Part shown: piece after piece, positions 21,522 to 34,944 of the stretch
How positions within the stretch are numbered: position 1 is the first letter of the stretch
Layout: each line of letters begins with the position of its first letter
NCBI GenBank assembly: GCA_033439265.1
Contig: JAVTVX010000012.1
Location: 12,683,501 to 12,747,500, forward strand
Reading direction: 5' to 3'
Length of the DNA: 64,000 bases
DNA from: Dillenia suffruticosa
Taxonomy: Eukaryota > Streptophyta > Magnoliopsida > Dilleniales > Dilleniaceae
Made by a program: the position numbers and the translations under genes
The notes under the pieces: model-generated
What the model saw: the letters and a program-made list of their open reading frames with translations, nothing else
What the model was told of the DNA's origin: nothing
Databases searched by the model: none

Positions 21522-22389
21522 ATGGTTTCTTCTACTCAGAGTAATAATCAAAGCCATAATAGGGAAACTCCTCATTCATTACCATACATATTCACTGTAG
21601 TCCCACCGAAAGGGGTTTTAGATCTTAGGCTTTTGTATTTTCCATCTGATCTTCAAAGTACACCATATGTTCAGACCTCTATGTTCGATAAAGTTCATAA
21701 ATCCTCAGTTTCTCCTATATATGTATTTTAACATAAAAGGGCTGGATTGTAATAGGTTCAGTATCCTAGTGCAGAAAGTAGGTTCTTTCTTTGGCAAAAC
21801 GCAACAAGGCTCTAACTAAAGCCAAGCACTGAGATGATTTCGATCATTGTTAATCTGACCTTGTCTAGTTGTTGGATAATAAAAAGATCTGAACTGAAGA
21901 TTTCTCCATAGTAAGCACAAAAAAATACTGTCAGACACTTGTGGGGGCATATACTACGTAATGATAAACCTGCTGGTCCATTTGAATAGTCCAGCCTTTC
22001 TAATTGGATGACCTTGTCTAGCATGTACTGCCATGTTTTATAGCTTATTTGTTCCAAAATTGGCAATTGAGTTATTTACAAAAATTTAAACAGTCTTCGA
22101 ACTAGTTAAGCAATATCATAGCCTTAGGAGAAGCAAACTAGGCATGATGAATTTGAAGCAGCAATGAGACTAAAATGGTTTCTCAAAAGGTTGAGAAAAG
22201 GAGAGAAACAATTTGAAAACAAGAACAAAGAAAAGAAGAGTGGCTGCAAAGAGCATTACGATGTAAAAATAATCAACAAAAAGCGTGATGTACAAACTCT
22301 TTGAATTGAATAAATAATATTTGCTCAATTGTTAAAAACTTTGTAGGGTAAGATCATGGAAAACTACAATGCATCTATCACTAAGTTGA
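21522..22389. other. Moderately complex DNA of unknown origin, unit 1
   Basis: Two frames of 69 codons (21522-21731, plus) and 84 codons (21812-22066, minus) have fairly normal amino-acid composition but no domain I recognise. The segment may continue the decayed gene on the minus strand. Its right edge runs into a small plus-strand ORF that the tandem junction truncates (see 39011-39085). Confidence 0.35.
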
Positions 22390-24817
22390 CAACACACTAC
22401 AGATATGAATAAAAGTCGGTTGATTAATAAATCGAATGTGTTGGTAATGTGAGTCATGGATTTTGTGTATTTTAAACTAAAAGTGTGACACATGGTCAAG
22501 TGTGGCCCCTAGTTTTAGCGTAGTTGACAGGGGAAGTGTCACCTGAAGCCTACAAATATTAGCTAGATCATTGCTTTCCATTGCAGCACGACATATAAGC
22601 AGAGGAAGACGAAGTCAGTGTGCACATATAAGAAAACGCCAAGGACTTTCCTAGACCCAAGGAAAACAGCGTCATGCGCAGTTGTCACTCTTGTCCAGCG
22701 AGCTATGCAAGTCTCCAAGCCCAACACGTGTATTTGTGGTTAAATACTTTACTTATTCGACAAAAGTACATGTAAATATTTTTTTTTGGTATATATATAA
22801 ATCGAATATATAAGAGAGAGGGAATAAGTCATTTGAGTTAAATATGAGTTAAGGCACACATATGCGCATTTACTTATCCCTCGTGAGAGCTCATGCGATA
22901 GAAAATTTCTACTATTATTCCTTTTCAGTTCTAGGTTGATTGCATCTCGTTATATTATTAAAAAAATAAATAAATACCTTTAATGAGTCCTATATAATAT
23001 ATAGATTGATACCTGCTGCTCCGGTTCTACGCACAAATTTATAGAAATCACCAACCCTTTTCTGTACCAAAAAAAAAAAAAAACCAACCATTTCTGTTTC
23101 ATGCCCAATTGCCTTCGGCCCAAATAGGAAACTGGCTGATCCACTCATTTAAGGATATGTCTTGAATCTTGGCCCTCTTTCTTCCAACTTGTAAAATTAA
23201 TTTTTAATAACAAAGGAACTATCTTCCATGAAAAATCCCAAGTATGTTATTAAGAGTATAAATAATTTTTTTTAATTATTTCCAAACTAACCCTAATCAA
23301 ATCGGTTTGACCAATCAAATCAATTCTACGTCAACACCACATCAATTTACTTCTAAATTATTTCCGGTCAAAACATTTTTATTAACCTACATGGCTAACG
23401 TTGCCTATCAAAACCTCTTGATCAAAAATAATTTAGAAGTTACTGCAAAAATAATGATTATTTATATTTTTAACATTGTAATTCTATACTTGTGATATAT
23501 CCTAAGGACATCAAAATGTTATCAGTTGCATATAAGTGGCAGGAAAATATTAACCAATAAATAATGTTGAGTTCTTCTGATAAAAAAATAACTAATGAGG
23601 TCCAATATATCCTATATATATTGTATAAAATCAAAGCAAAAGCAGATAATCTTTTATTTTTTTTTACTTGACTACCATTATTCGAGTTATTTGATTAATT
23701 CGACTCAAATATCGTGAGACTCAATTTATAGACAGACTCTTTCGATAATTGTTTTTTTATTTTTAAAACTTAAATTCAAAATTTTACTTAAATAAATCTA
23801 ATACCTTGGTACTAGATCTATCAAACGTTGGTATGAGATCAATGTCATTCTTTGACATTCTTTTATCAGGAAGATTCGTATGAAATATTGTTTAATACTA
23901 ATCCTTACCTAATTCCCTAGTGGTGCCCTTCGACGTGGAGATTACCTATGTGGCCATTTAACCATTCTGCCTCTTAGCCACCAAAAAAAAAAATGTATAT
24001 TACATCTAGTGGTTAATCAATTCTGGTAATTGTGTACAAACATCCTTCTTGCGTTTGAGAGGTTTTCATGGATAGGGAACAAACATCCCTATTGTGTACA
24101 ATCAGTACTATACCATTGTGTAGATACAAGCACGAAACTAAGAAAGTTGCATCTCTAAAACTTTGAAGAAAGTATATCTATGAAAACAACATCGATATTT
24201 AATCTCAAATTTTGAAATTAACGAAAAAAATATATTTGTAAGTTTTATAACATTATTAAAAATCTTTAAAATAATATTAAAAATTTTAAAAAGATCACTG
24301 AAATCTTTTAAAATCCATCTGTTCTCTAAAAATTATAATATCAGCTCTGCTCTTACCCGGCTCTACATATATAATAATTCATACCCTAACATAAACTTTC
24401 AGTCTTGTGGGTGTGCGGTGGAACTTTCTTAACAACGAATAGTTTAGAAAATACAACTTTTAATATTGTTGGTTTGCTTTATTAATTTGGCAGTGAGTAG
24501 GTCGGCTGATGGAGAGCAAATCTTGTGATACACATTATCTTGTAATAATATGATACTTCCTATGAGTGGGTTCAAAAGTAAGAAACACTCAAATGGTTAT
24601 TAAATTCATATGCTTGTGCTTTACGGGATATGTGGTGAAAATGGGACCATGAAAGACACCATCCCAACCAAATTAATTAGATTTTTCTACCACTAATATA
24701 ACAAACCCAATTGCATTGAAATTTCGTCCTAGGAAAATATCGGTAACGTATTCTGTTAATAAAGGTCACCGAGGAGGCGCCATGAATTTTCTCAATATCA
24801 GAATATTAGAGCTTTCA

Positions 24818-24840
24818 TCTCTCTCTCTCTCTCTCTCTCT
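24818..24840. repeat. TC microsatellite, unit 2
   Basis: Same eleven and a half repeats as units 1 and 3. Confidence 0.9.
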
Positions 24841-25766
24841 AGCACGCCACAATGACATGAGTACGTAAACAAATGCTTTGGCAAGCTAATCAGATTCTCA
24901 CGTATGTGCCATAGCAAGAGCATTTTTAAGTTTGTGAAATTTTTGCAAAGTTAGATTTGGTCTTGATTGGCCAACTTTTGACTCCCTTCAAGCCACTTGT
25001 TGGCTGCATTGTATGATCTAGTTCACTCTGGTGTTTAAGTCAGTCAAATTATGCGGACTTTCTATTTTTTTAAAAATATTTGTTTAATAATAATGGTGGG
25101 AGTACTTCTATTTCTTTTTTGGATATAATATGAACGCAGTAGTTTGCAAATCATCCACATCTTACGCTTTCCATGCTTTGCTTTAATTTCGGTAAATTTG
25201 GAAATTAACAAAACTCGTAACAATTAGGTCAACTTAGATAATTTGAATTATTTATATTTATTAATCATATTAGTTAGTCTAATTAGTAAAAAAAAAAAAA
25301 AAATTGAATAGTGAAAAGAAAAAAAAAGGGTGGAGTGATTTATAAATAACAAAGAAGCTAAATTCCGTTATTTCTTTTTAGTGATGAAAGTGAAAAAGAA
25401 TGTGGAATATGTATCCCAGAAGGCTGAAGAATAGTGGCAATGCTTTTGCGGGCGTTGCCCAAGTTTTCGACGCCATTAGGGATGCCAAGTCGCGGAAGCC
25501 AATAGCGACACGTTTTTGTGACTACACGGCAACGTAGAGCCATTGTTTATTGCACTCTGCCGAGATTGAGCCGATGCAATGCCGGGTGCATCTCAATGTG
25601 CGTCGCTACAGGACTTAATTCTTTTTTTAAAAAACATTATTATTCTTAAGTTTTTTAACATACATTTATGAAAATAGATTTCTAAATTAAAATTAAATAT
25701 TCTAAAATAAAGAAAAGGAAAAAATATGTATACATATTTATTTTTAGTTATATATACTTAAATTGT

Positions 25767-26392
25767 CTTTACAAACACGTGACTTATTCTGATAGATTAA
25801 AACCGTCTCCTAAATCTAATAAAATCATTGACAGAACATTTTCCGACGGATAGGTTTTTAGTTGACTATACAACAGTCGGGATAGGTGTATTCTGACACT
25901 CTCGGTCACCGTTGGAACATGTCATATATTTATAGTGACGGTTAAAAAGTGTTAGTAAAATTTGGTCTTTTATCATCAATTTAAAACCATCGGTAAAAAT
26001 TACTATTTTTATCGTCCGTTATAACTGTTGGAAAATCTTTATACTTTTATCGTCGGTTACCATATTGTTACTATCATGTCGGTTATGTTACTATCATTTT
26101 ACGACTTATGACATGTTTGAAAAGTATCAATAAAAATTGTTATTTTTATCGTCAGTTACAACTGTTAGAAAATCTTATTATTTTTATCATCGGTTACCAT
26201 ATTGTTACTACCATGTTACGATATATGAATGAATGTTTGGAAATGTTATTAGTTTTATCTTCGGTTATACAACTGTTAAGAAATTATGGTCGGTTACCGG
26301 ATATCAATATGTTAGGAAATATTATAAGTTTTTATCGTCAATACTACACACAAGTGTTAAAAAATGTTATTATTTTTATCATCATTTACTAA
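25767..26392 (+). mobile_element. CACTA left end with subterminal repeats, unit 2
   Basis: Counterpart of 17439-18064; no difference noticed by eye. Interrupted at 26393 by the ATTAGAGCATTGAGG-type terminus. Confidence 0.7.
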
Positions 26393-26422
26393 TACTACAA
26401 AATTAGAGCATTGAGGTGATGG
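26393..26422 (+). repeat. CACTA-type terminal inverted repeat, unit 2
   Basis: Counterpart of 18065-18094; same sequence. Confidence 0.65.
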
Positions 26423-26617
26423 TAACATTTATAGGCGGTGACATGTAGCGACCATTTTTTATGACGTATAGCAACACTTGTGACGAAACCGTTAGAAAAT
26501 ATATATATTTTACGACGGTATAATATTATTCGTTAGAAAAAGTTTAGAAAAGGTTAGATAACCATTTGTAAAAAGCGATATTAAATTTTCACTATTATTG
26601 TTTGTAGTCAGTAAATA

Positions 26618-28868
26618 TAACACTTTTAGGGATAGTTTGAAAACAGTCAGTATATGACCGTTTTACTATCTATCTAACTATACCGTCTGTATAAATTCTA
26701 CATTTATGCTAACTCATATATTATATAGTCTTTAAAAACTATGTTCAATTCAAACGTTTATTTTTTGTGGTCAGTAAATACGGTATAGTTTTAGAAACGG
26801 TTTGAAAACAATCTCGATATGAATGCTTCTACTCACTAGTGAAGCATATTGTCTTCATAAGTTTCACACAAATTTGATGATTATTATTTGTGGTTAGTAA
26901 AATGACAAGCTTTTAGAGACGGTTTGAAAAATATCTCTAAATAACTCTTCTTTACTATCTAGTTAACCATATCGTGGATATAAGTTGTATATTTATGTTA
27001 ACTTATTCATTGTACAATTTTTAAAACTTATGTTCAATTCTGACGATTATTATTTGTGATTACTAAATATGGCAAAGTGTTAGGAACAGTTTGAAAACAG
27101 TCTCGATTTGACTTTTTTTTATAGTTTAGTTAAGTATACCAGTTTCGTAAATTCTATTCAATTCTGACAATTATTATTTATGATCGGTAGATATGATAGA
27201 GTTTTAGGGACTGTTATTTAACTATCTCTATATGTCTATTCTTTACTATCTACTTAACCATACCGTCTGCATACGTTCTTTATCTATCGTAACCCATATT
27301 TTTTCCAGTCGCTAAAAGTTATGTTCAATTGAAACGTTCATTTTTTGTTGTCAGTAAATATTGTAGAGTTTTTGAAAAGATTTGAAAACAGTCTCGATAT
27401 GACTACTTTTACTTACTATTTAATCATATCGTCTTCATAAGTTTCACTCAAATCTGACGATTATTATTTGTGGTTAGTTAAAATAGTAGAGTTTTAGAGA
27501 TAGTTTGAAAAATGTCTGTAAATAACTCTTTTTTACTATAGTTAACCATACTGTGGATATAAGTTGTATATCTATGCTAACTTATACATTGTATAGTTTT
27601 TAAGACACATGTTCAATTCTGACGCTTATCATTTGTGGTTAGTAAATAAGGCAGAGTTTTAGGGATGATTTGAAAATAGTCTCGATATGACTCTATTTAC
27701 AATCTACGTAAGTATACCAGTTTTGTAAGTTCTATTCAATTCTGACAATTGTTATTTATGGTTGGAAGATATAGTAGAGTTTTAGGAACTATTATTTAAC
27801 TGTCTTTATATGTCTATTCTTTACTATTTACTTAACCATACCGTCTACATAAGTTCTTCGTATTTCCTAACTCATATATTACGCGGTCGTTAAAAGTTAT
27901 ATTCAATTGAAATACTAATCTTTTATGGTTAGTAAATACGTCAGAGTATCTCGATAAGACTATTTTTTATTGCTATTTAAGCATATTATCTTCATAAGTT
28001 GTACTCAATTCTAACTGTCATTATTTGTGATAAGTAAATATGATAGAGTTGTAGAGAGGGGTTGAAAAATGTCTCTATATGACTCATCTTTTACAATCTA
28101 GTTAAACATACCGTGAGATAAATTTTATATCTATGCTAACTTATATATTGTGCAATATTTAATACCTATATTCAATTTTGACGCATATCATTTGTAGTTA
28201 GTAAAAATGACAGAGTTTTAAGAACGGTTTGAAAAATAGTCTCGATATTTTTCTTTTTTCTGTCTATTTAAGCATACAAATTTTATAAGTTCTATTCAAC
28301 TGTAAGAGTTATTATATGGAGTTTGAGGGATGGTTTGAAAACGGTCACTATATGACTATTTTTATTGTCAACCTAACCAAACTGTCTGTATAAATTCTAT
28401 ATCGATACGAACTCAAATATTATATAGTCTTTAAAACTATACCCAATTCAGACGTTTATCTTTTGTAATAAGTAAGTATGTAGAGTTTTAGAGACGCTTT
28501 GAGAACATTTTCATTATGACTATTTTAACTCACTACTTAAATATATCGTTTTCATAAGTTCTATTCAATTTTGATAATTATTTTTTTTTATCAGAAAATA
28601 TGACAGAGTTTTAGAGATGTTTTGAACAATATCTCTATATGACTCTTCTTTACTATCTAGTTAAACAAACCTTGGCATAAGCTCTATATATATGCTAACT
28701 TATATATTGTACAGTCTTTAAAACCTACATTAAATTCTGACGCAAAATCATTTGTGATTAGTAAATATAACAGAGTTTTAGGAACGGTTTGAAAACAGTC
28801 TTGATATGATTCTTTTTTCTCTCTACTTAAGCATTCCAGTTTCATAAGTTCTATTCACTCTGATGTAC
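26618..28868. repeat. Higher-order tandem array, unit 2
   Basis: Counterpart of 18290-20540 with the same alternating periods. It carries the private substitution at 27860. Confidence 0.8.
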
Positions 28869-28961
28869 TTATAAAATTGGTAGTTGTACAAGGTTGTCTG
28901 TATGCGTAAAATATTTGAAAGCCCTTAATTATCAAGTGATCAGCAGAGGAATTGTTGAAAC

Positions 28962-29828
28962 CTATAAATTTGTCAAAGGCCCTCTTGCTCTTGGTATAAC
29001 TATGACACCATTCAGCACACTGCAGACAAATCCACCACCAATAAGAGATAATGTACAGAAGATGTAATCAACTAAAACTTGGCCTCCACCATTGTGAAAG
29101 TAAATTTCTTAAGCTATTTTATTGAAGTAATTGGTTCTTAATTAGTGATTTTGACCTGCTAAAGTTTTGTAATCACTTAGAGCCACTATGGCTTGATCTC
29201 TTCCTTTTATCCATCTTCCATGTTAAGAAATCCCCATTCAAATCATCTCCTCCAACACTTTCATATTCAGGTTTCTCAGGCTTAACTTCAGTCTTGAAAT
29301 CCTTTGGGTAAAAACATTAGGTTCTTCACTTACAGTTGGGATGGGAATACTTTTATCCTTTACATTTGTCAGGCTTTTCTCCTCTGCTCCTTTATTAATA
29401 GTGAAATACCTGTCCTCTGAGATAAGTTGTTGGTTTCCCTTTCCTTTTACCAAAAGCCTTGATATGTCCTCACCATTTTGTATAGCCTTTGTCCACTACA
29501 AATCACCAAGGGAATTAGCATAAACCACCTCTTTTCTCCCCTTCGCTTTCCAATGATGCTACCACTTTCATATCCAAGGGCTATGCCCCTTTTCCTGATC
29601 TGCCAGTACGGGATATCCCCATTCTGGTACTCATGTTGTTCCATAAGTGGAGACCTATAATTTTCTTTCTGCCTTCTCTCTTTGTCCATTTTCGTGAAAG
29701 ACCAAAATTCGTCATCTGATCTTGCTGTGACGTGATTAATTTCCCTCTCACTATGGACATCTATTCCAAGTGAGTTTGCCCTCTACGCATGATTTCCTCC
29801 AACATTTTCGGTCTGTCTTTAGCTACAA
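28962..29828 (-). pseudogene. Decayed gene remnant, unit 2
   Basis: Counterpart of 20634-21500. The base at 29202 is T, so the minus strand reads AGGAAGAG after KMDKR instead of AGGTAGAG, removing the stop seen in unit 1. Confidence 0.4.
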
Positions 29829-32800
29829 AAATAAATAGAAACTGTTAGAATGGTTTCTTCTACTCAGAGTAATAATCAAAGCCATAATAGGGAAACTCCT
29901 CATTCATTACCATACATATTCACTGTAGTCCCACCGAAAGGGGTTTTAGATCTTAGGCTTTTGTATTTTCCATCTGATCTTCAAAGTACACCATATGTTC
30001 AGACCTCTATGTTCGATAAAGTTCATAAATCCTCAGTTTCTCCTATATATGTATTTTAACATAAAAGGGCTGGATTGTAATAGGTTCAGTATCCTAGTGC
30101 AGAAAGTAGGTTCTTTCTTTGGCAAAACGCAACAAGGCTCTAACTAAAGCCAAGCACTGAGATGATTTCGATCATTGTTAATCTGACCTTGTCTAGTTGT
30201 TGGATAATAAAAAGATCTGAACTGAAGATTTCTCCATAGTAAGCACAAAAAAATACTGTCAGACACTTGTGGGGGCATATACTACGTAATGATAAACCTG
30301 CTGGTCCATTTGAATAGTCCAGCCTTTCTAATTGGATGACCTTGTCTAGCATGTACTGCCATGTTTTATAGCTTATTTGTTCCAAAATTGGCAATTGAGT
30401 TATTTACAAAAATTTAAACAGTCTTCGAACTAGTTAAGCAATATCATAGCCTTAGGAGAAGCAAACTAGGCATGATGAATTTGAAGCAGCAATGAGACTA
30501 AAATGGTTTCTCAAAAGGTTGAGAAAAGGAGAGAAACAATTTGAAAACAAGAACAAAGAAAAGAAGAGTGGCTGCAAAGAGCATTACGATGTAAAAATAA
30601 TCAACAAAAAGCGTGATGTACAAACTCTTTGAATTGAATAAATAATATTTGCTCAATTGTTAAAAACTTTGTAGGGTAAGATCATGGAAAACTACAATGC
30701 ATCTATCACTAAGTTGACAACACACTACAGATATGAATAAAAGTCGGTTGATTAATAAATCGAATGTGTTGGTAATGTGAGTCATGGATTTTGTGTATTT
30801 TAAACTAAAAGTGTGACACATGGTCAAGTGTGGCCCCTAGTTTTAGCGTAGTTGACAGGGGAAGTGTCACCTGAAGCCTACAAATATTAGCTAGATCATT
30901 GCTTTCCATTGCAGCACGACATATAAGCAGAGGAAGACGAAGTCAGTGTGCACATATAAGAAAACGCCAAGGACTTTCCTAGACCCAAGGAAAACAGCGT
31001 CATGCGCAGTTGTCACTCTTGTCCAGCGAGCTATGCAAGTCTCCAAGCCCAACACGTGTATTTGTGGTTAAATACTTTACTTATTCGACAAAAGTACATG
31101 TAAATATTTTTTTTTGGTATATATATAAATCGAATATATAAGAGAGAGGGAATAAGTCATTTGAGTTAAATATGAGTTAAGGCACACATATGCGCATTTA
31201 CTTATCCCTCGTGAGAGCTCATGCGATAGAAAATTTCTACTATTATTCCTTTTCAGTTCTAGGTTGATTGCATCTCGTTATATTATTAAAAAAATAAATA
31301 AATACCTTTAATGAGTCCTATATAATATATAGATTGATACCTGCTGCTCCGGTTCTACGCACAAATTTATAGAAATCACCAACCCTTTTCTGTACCAAAA
31401 AAAAAAAAAAACCAACCATTTCTGTTTCATGCCCAATTGCCTTCGGCCCAAATAGGAAACTGGCTGATCCACTCATTTAAGGATATGTCTTGAATCTTGG
31501 CCCTCTTTCTTCCAACTTGTAAAATTAATTTTTAATAACAAAGGAACTATCTTCCATGAAAAATCCCAAGTATGTTATTAAGAGTATAAATAATTTTTTT
31601 TAATTATTTCCAAACTAACCCTAATCAAATCGGTTTGACCAATCAAATCAATTCTACGTCAACACCACATCAATTTACTTCTAAATTATTTCCGGTCAAA
31701 ACATTTTTATTAACCTACATGGCTAACGTTGCCTATCAAAACCTCTTGATCAAAAATAATTTAGAAGTTACTGCAAAAATAATGATTATTTATATTTTTA
31801 ACATTGTAATTCTATACTTGTGATATATCCTAAGGACATCAAAATGTTATCAGTTGCATATAAGTGGCAGGAAAATATTAACCAATAAATAATGTTGAGT
31901 TCTTCTGATAAAAAAATAACTAATGAGGTCCAATATATCCTATATATATTGTATAAAATCAAAGCAAAAGCAGATAATCTTTTATTTTTTTTTACTTGAC
32001 TACCATTATTCGAGTTATTTGATTAATTCGACTCAAATATCGTGAGACTCAATTTATAGACAGACTCTTTCGATAATTGTTTTTTTATTTTTAAAACTTA
32101 AATTCAAAATTTTACTTAAATAAATCTAATACCTTGGTACTAGATCTATCAAACGTTGGTATGAGATCAATGTCATTCTTTGACATTCTTTTATCAGGAA
32201 GATTCGTATGAAATATTGTTTAATACTAATCCTTACCTAATTCCCTAGTGGTGCCCTTCGACGTGGAGATTACCTATGTGGCCATTTAACCATTCTGCCT
32301 CTTAGCCACCAAAAAAAAAAATGTATATTACATCTAGTGGTTAATCAATTCTGGTAATTGTGTACAAACATCCTTCTTGCGTTTGAGAGGTTTTCATGGA
32401 TAGGGAACAAACATCCCTATTGTGTACAATCAGTACTATACCATTGTGTAGATACAAGCACGAAACTAAGAAAGTTGCATCTCTAAAACTTTGAAGAAAG
32501 TATATCTATGAAAACAACATCGATATTTAATCTCAAATTTTGAAATTAACGAAAAAAATATATTTGTAAGTTTTATAACATTATTAAAAATCTTTAAAAT
32601 AATATTAAAAATTTTAAAAAGATCACTGAAATCTTTTAAAATCCATCTGTTCTCTAAAAATTATAATATCAGCTCTGCTCTTACCCGGCTCTACATATAT
32701 AATAATTCATACCCTAACATAAACTTTCAGTCTTGTGGGTGTGCGGTGGAACTTTCTTAACAACGAATAGTTTAGAAAATACAACTTTTAATATTGTTGG

Positions 32801-33145
32801 TTTGCTTTATTAATTTGGCAGTGAGTAGGTCGGCTGATGGAGAGCAAATCTTGTGATACACATTATCTTGTAATAATATGATACTTCCTATGAGTGGGTT
32901 CAAAAGTAAGAAACACTCAAATGGTTATTAAATTCATATGCTTGTGCTTTACGGGATATGTGGTGAAAATGGGACCATGAAAGACACCATCCCAACCAAA
33001 TTAATTAGATTTTTCTACCACTAATATAACAAACCCAATTGCATTGAAATTTCGTCCTAGGAAAATATCGGTAACGTATTCTGTTAATAAAGGTCACCGA
33101 GGAGGCGCCATGAATTTTCTCAATATCAGAATATTAGAGCTTTCA

Positions 33146-33168
33146 TCTCTCTCTCTCTCTCTCTCTCT
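33146..33168. repeat. TC microsatellite, unit 3
   Basis: Same length as in units 1 and 2. Confidence 0.9.
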
Positions 33169-34093
33169 AGCACGCCACAATGACATGAGTACGTAAACAA
33201 ATGCTTTGGCAAGCTAATCAGATTCTCACGTATGTGCCATAGCAAGAGCATTTTTAAGTTTGTGAAATTTTTGCAAAGTTAGATTTGGTCTTGATTGGCC
33301 AACTTTTGACTCCCTTCAAGCCACTTGTTGGCTGCATTGTATGATCTAGTTCACTCTGGTGTTTAAGTCAGTCAAATTATGCGGACTTTCTATTTTTTTA
33401 AAAATATTTGTTTAATAATAATGGTGGGAGTACTTCTATTTCTTTTTTGGATATAATATGAACGCAGTAGTTTGCAAATCATCCACATCTTACGCTTTCC
33501 ATGCTTTGCTTTAATTTCGGTAAATTTGGAAATTAACAAAACTCGTAACAATTAGGTCAACTTAGATAATTTGAATTATTTATATTTATTAATCATATTA
33601 GTTAGTCTAATTAGTAAAAAAAAAAAAAAATTGAATAGTGAAAAGAAAAAAAAAGGGTGGAGTGATTTATAAATAACAAAGAAGCTAAATTCCGTTATTT
33701 CTTTTTAGTGATGAAAGTGAAAAAGAATGTGGAATATGTATCCCAGAAGGCTGAAGAATAGTGGCAATGCTTTTGCGGGCGTTGCCCAAGTTTTCGACGC
33801 CATTAGGGATGCCAAGTCGCGGAAGCCAATAGCGACACGTTTTTGTGACTACACGGCAACGTAGAGCCATTGTTTATTGCACTCTGCCGAGATTGAGCCG
33901 ATGCAATGCCGGGTGCATCTCAATGTGCGTCGCTACAGGACTTAATTCTTTTTTTAAAAAACATTATTATTCTTAAGTTTTTTAACATACATTTATGAAA
34001 ATAGATTTCTAAATTAAAATTAAATATTCTAAAATAAAGAAAAGGAAAAAATATGTATACATATTTATTTTTAGTTATATATACTTAAATTGT

Positions 34094-34719
34094 CTTTACA
34101 AACACGTGACTTATTCTGATAGATTAAAACCGTCTCCTAAATCTAATAAAATCATTGACAGAACATTTTCCGACGGATAGGTTTTTAGTTGACTATACAA
34201 CAGTCGGGATAGGTGTATTCTGACACTCTCGGTCACCGTTGGAACATGTCATATATTTATAGTGACGGTTAAAAAGTGTTAGTAAAATTTGGTCTTTTAT
34301 CATCAATTTAAAACCATCGGTAAAAATTACTATTTTTATCGTCCGTTATAACTGTTGGAAAATCTTTATACTTTTATCGTCGGTTACCATATTGTTACTA
34401 TCATGTCGGTTATGTTACTATCATTTTACGACTTATGACATGTTTGAAAAGTATCAATAAAAATTGTTATTTTTATCGTCAGTTACAACTGTTAGAAAAT
34501 CTTATTATTTTTATCATCGGTTACCATATTGTTACTACCATGTTACGATATATGAATGAATGTTTGGAAATGTTATTAGTTTTATCTTCGGTTATACAAC
34601 TGTTAAGAAATTATGGTCGGTTACCGGATATCAATATGTTAGGAAATATTATAAGTTTTTATCGTCAATACTACACACAAGTGTTAAAAAATGTTATTAT
34701 TTTTATCATCATTTACTAA
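34094..34719 (+). mobile_element. CACTA left end with subterminal repeats, unit 3
   Basis: Counterpart of 17439-18064, interrupted at 34720 by the second terminus. If the terminus at 62001 is the other end of that second element, the array of 62030-62330 could be the far side of this interrupted element. Confidence 0.7.
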
Positions 34720-34749
34720 TACTACAAAATTAGAGCATTGAGGTGATGG
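34720..34749 (+). repeat. CACTA-type terminal inverted repeat, unit 3
   Basis: Counterpart of 18065-18094, and the nearest left-oriented partner for the right terminus at 61972-62001. The three bases before it are TAA; those after 62001 are TAG. Confidence 0.65.
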
Positions 34750-34944
34750 TAACATTTATAGGCGGTGACATGTAGCGACCATTTTTTATGACGTATAGCA
34801 ACACTTGTGACGAAACCGTTAGAAAATATATATATTTTACGACGGTATAATATTATTCGTTAGAAAAAGTTTAGAAAAGGTTAGATAACCATTTGTAAAA
34901 AGCGATATTAAATTTTCACTATTATTGTTTGTAGTCAGTAAATA

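Larger units (their letters stand above)
14063..22389. repeat. 8.33-kb tandem unit, copy 1
   Basis: First of three direct, nearly identical copies (8327 bp). It begins CAACACACTACAGATATG, whose first 10 bases are the end of LTR3, and ends CTATCACTAAGTTGA. Private differences noticed by eye are few: an A at 20874 where copies 2 and 3 have T. It shares the A at 19532 and a 15-A tract near 16970 with copy 3. Contents in order: non-genic AT-rich DNA, a TC microsatellite, a GC-rich patch, a CACTA left end, a CACTA-type terminus, a higher-order array and a decayed gene remnant. Confidence 0.95.
22390..30717. repeat. 8.33-kb tandem unit, copy 2
   Basis: Second copy, 8328 bp. The one-base difference from the others comes from a 16-A instead of 15-A tract near 25288-25303. 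A private G at 27860 replaces A in copies 1 and 3. The junction with copy 1 reads AAGTTGA-CAACACAC. All internal features repeat at +8327 (before the A tract) or +8328 (after it). Confidence 0.95.

Noticed and set aside
20540-22389. A right-end CACTA terminus to pair with 18065 inside the tandem unit
   Set aside because: No TTTTGTAGTG or TTTTATAGTG with the ATTAGAGCATTGAGG complement was found in this interval.
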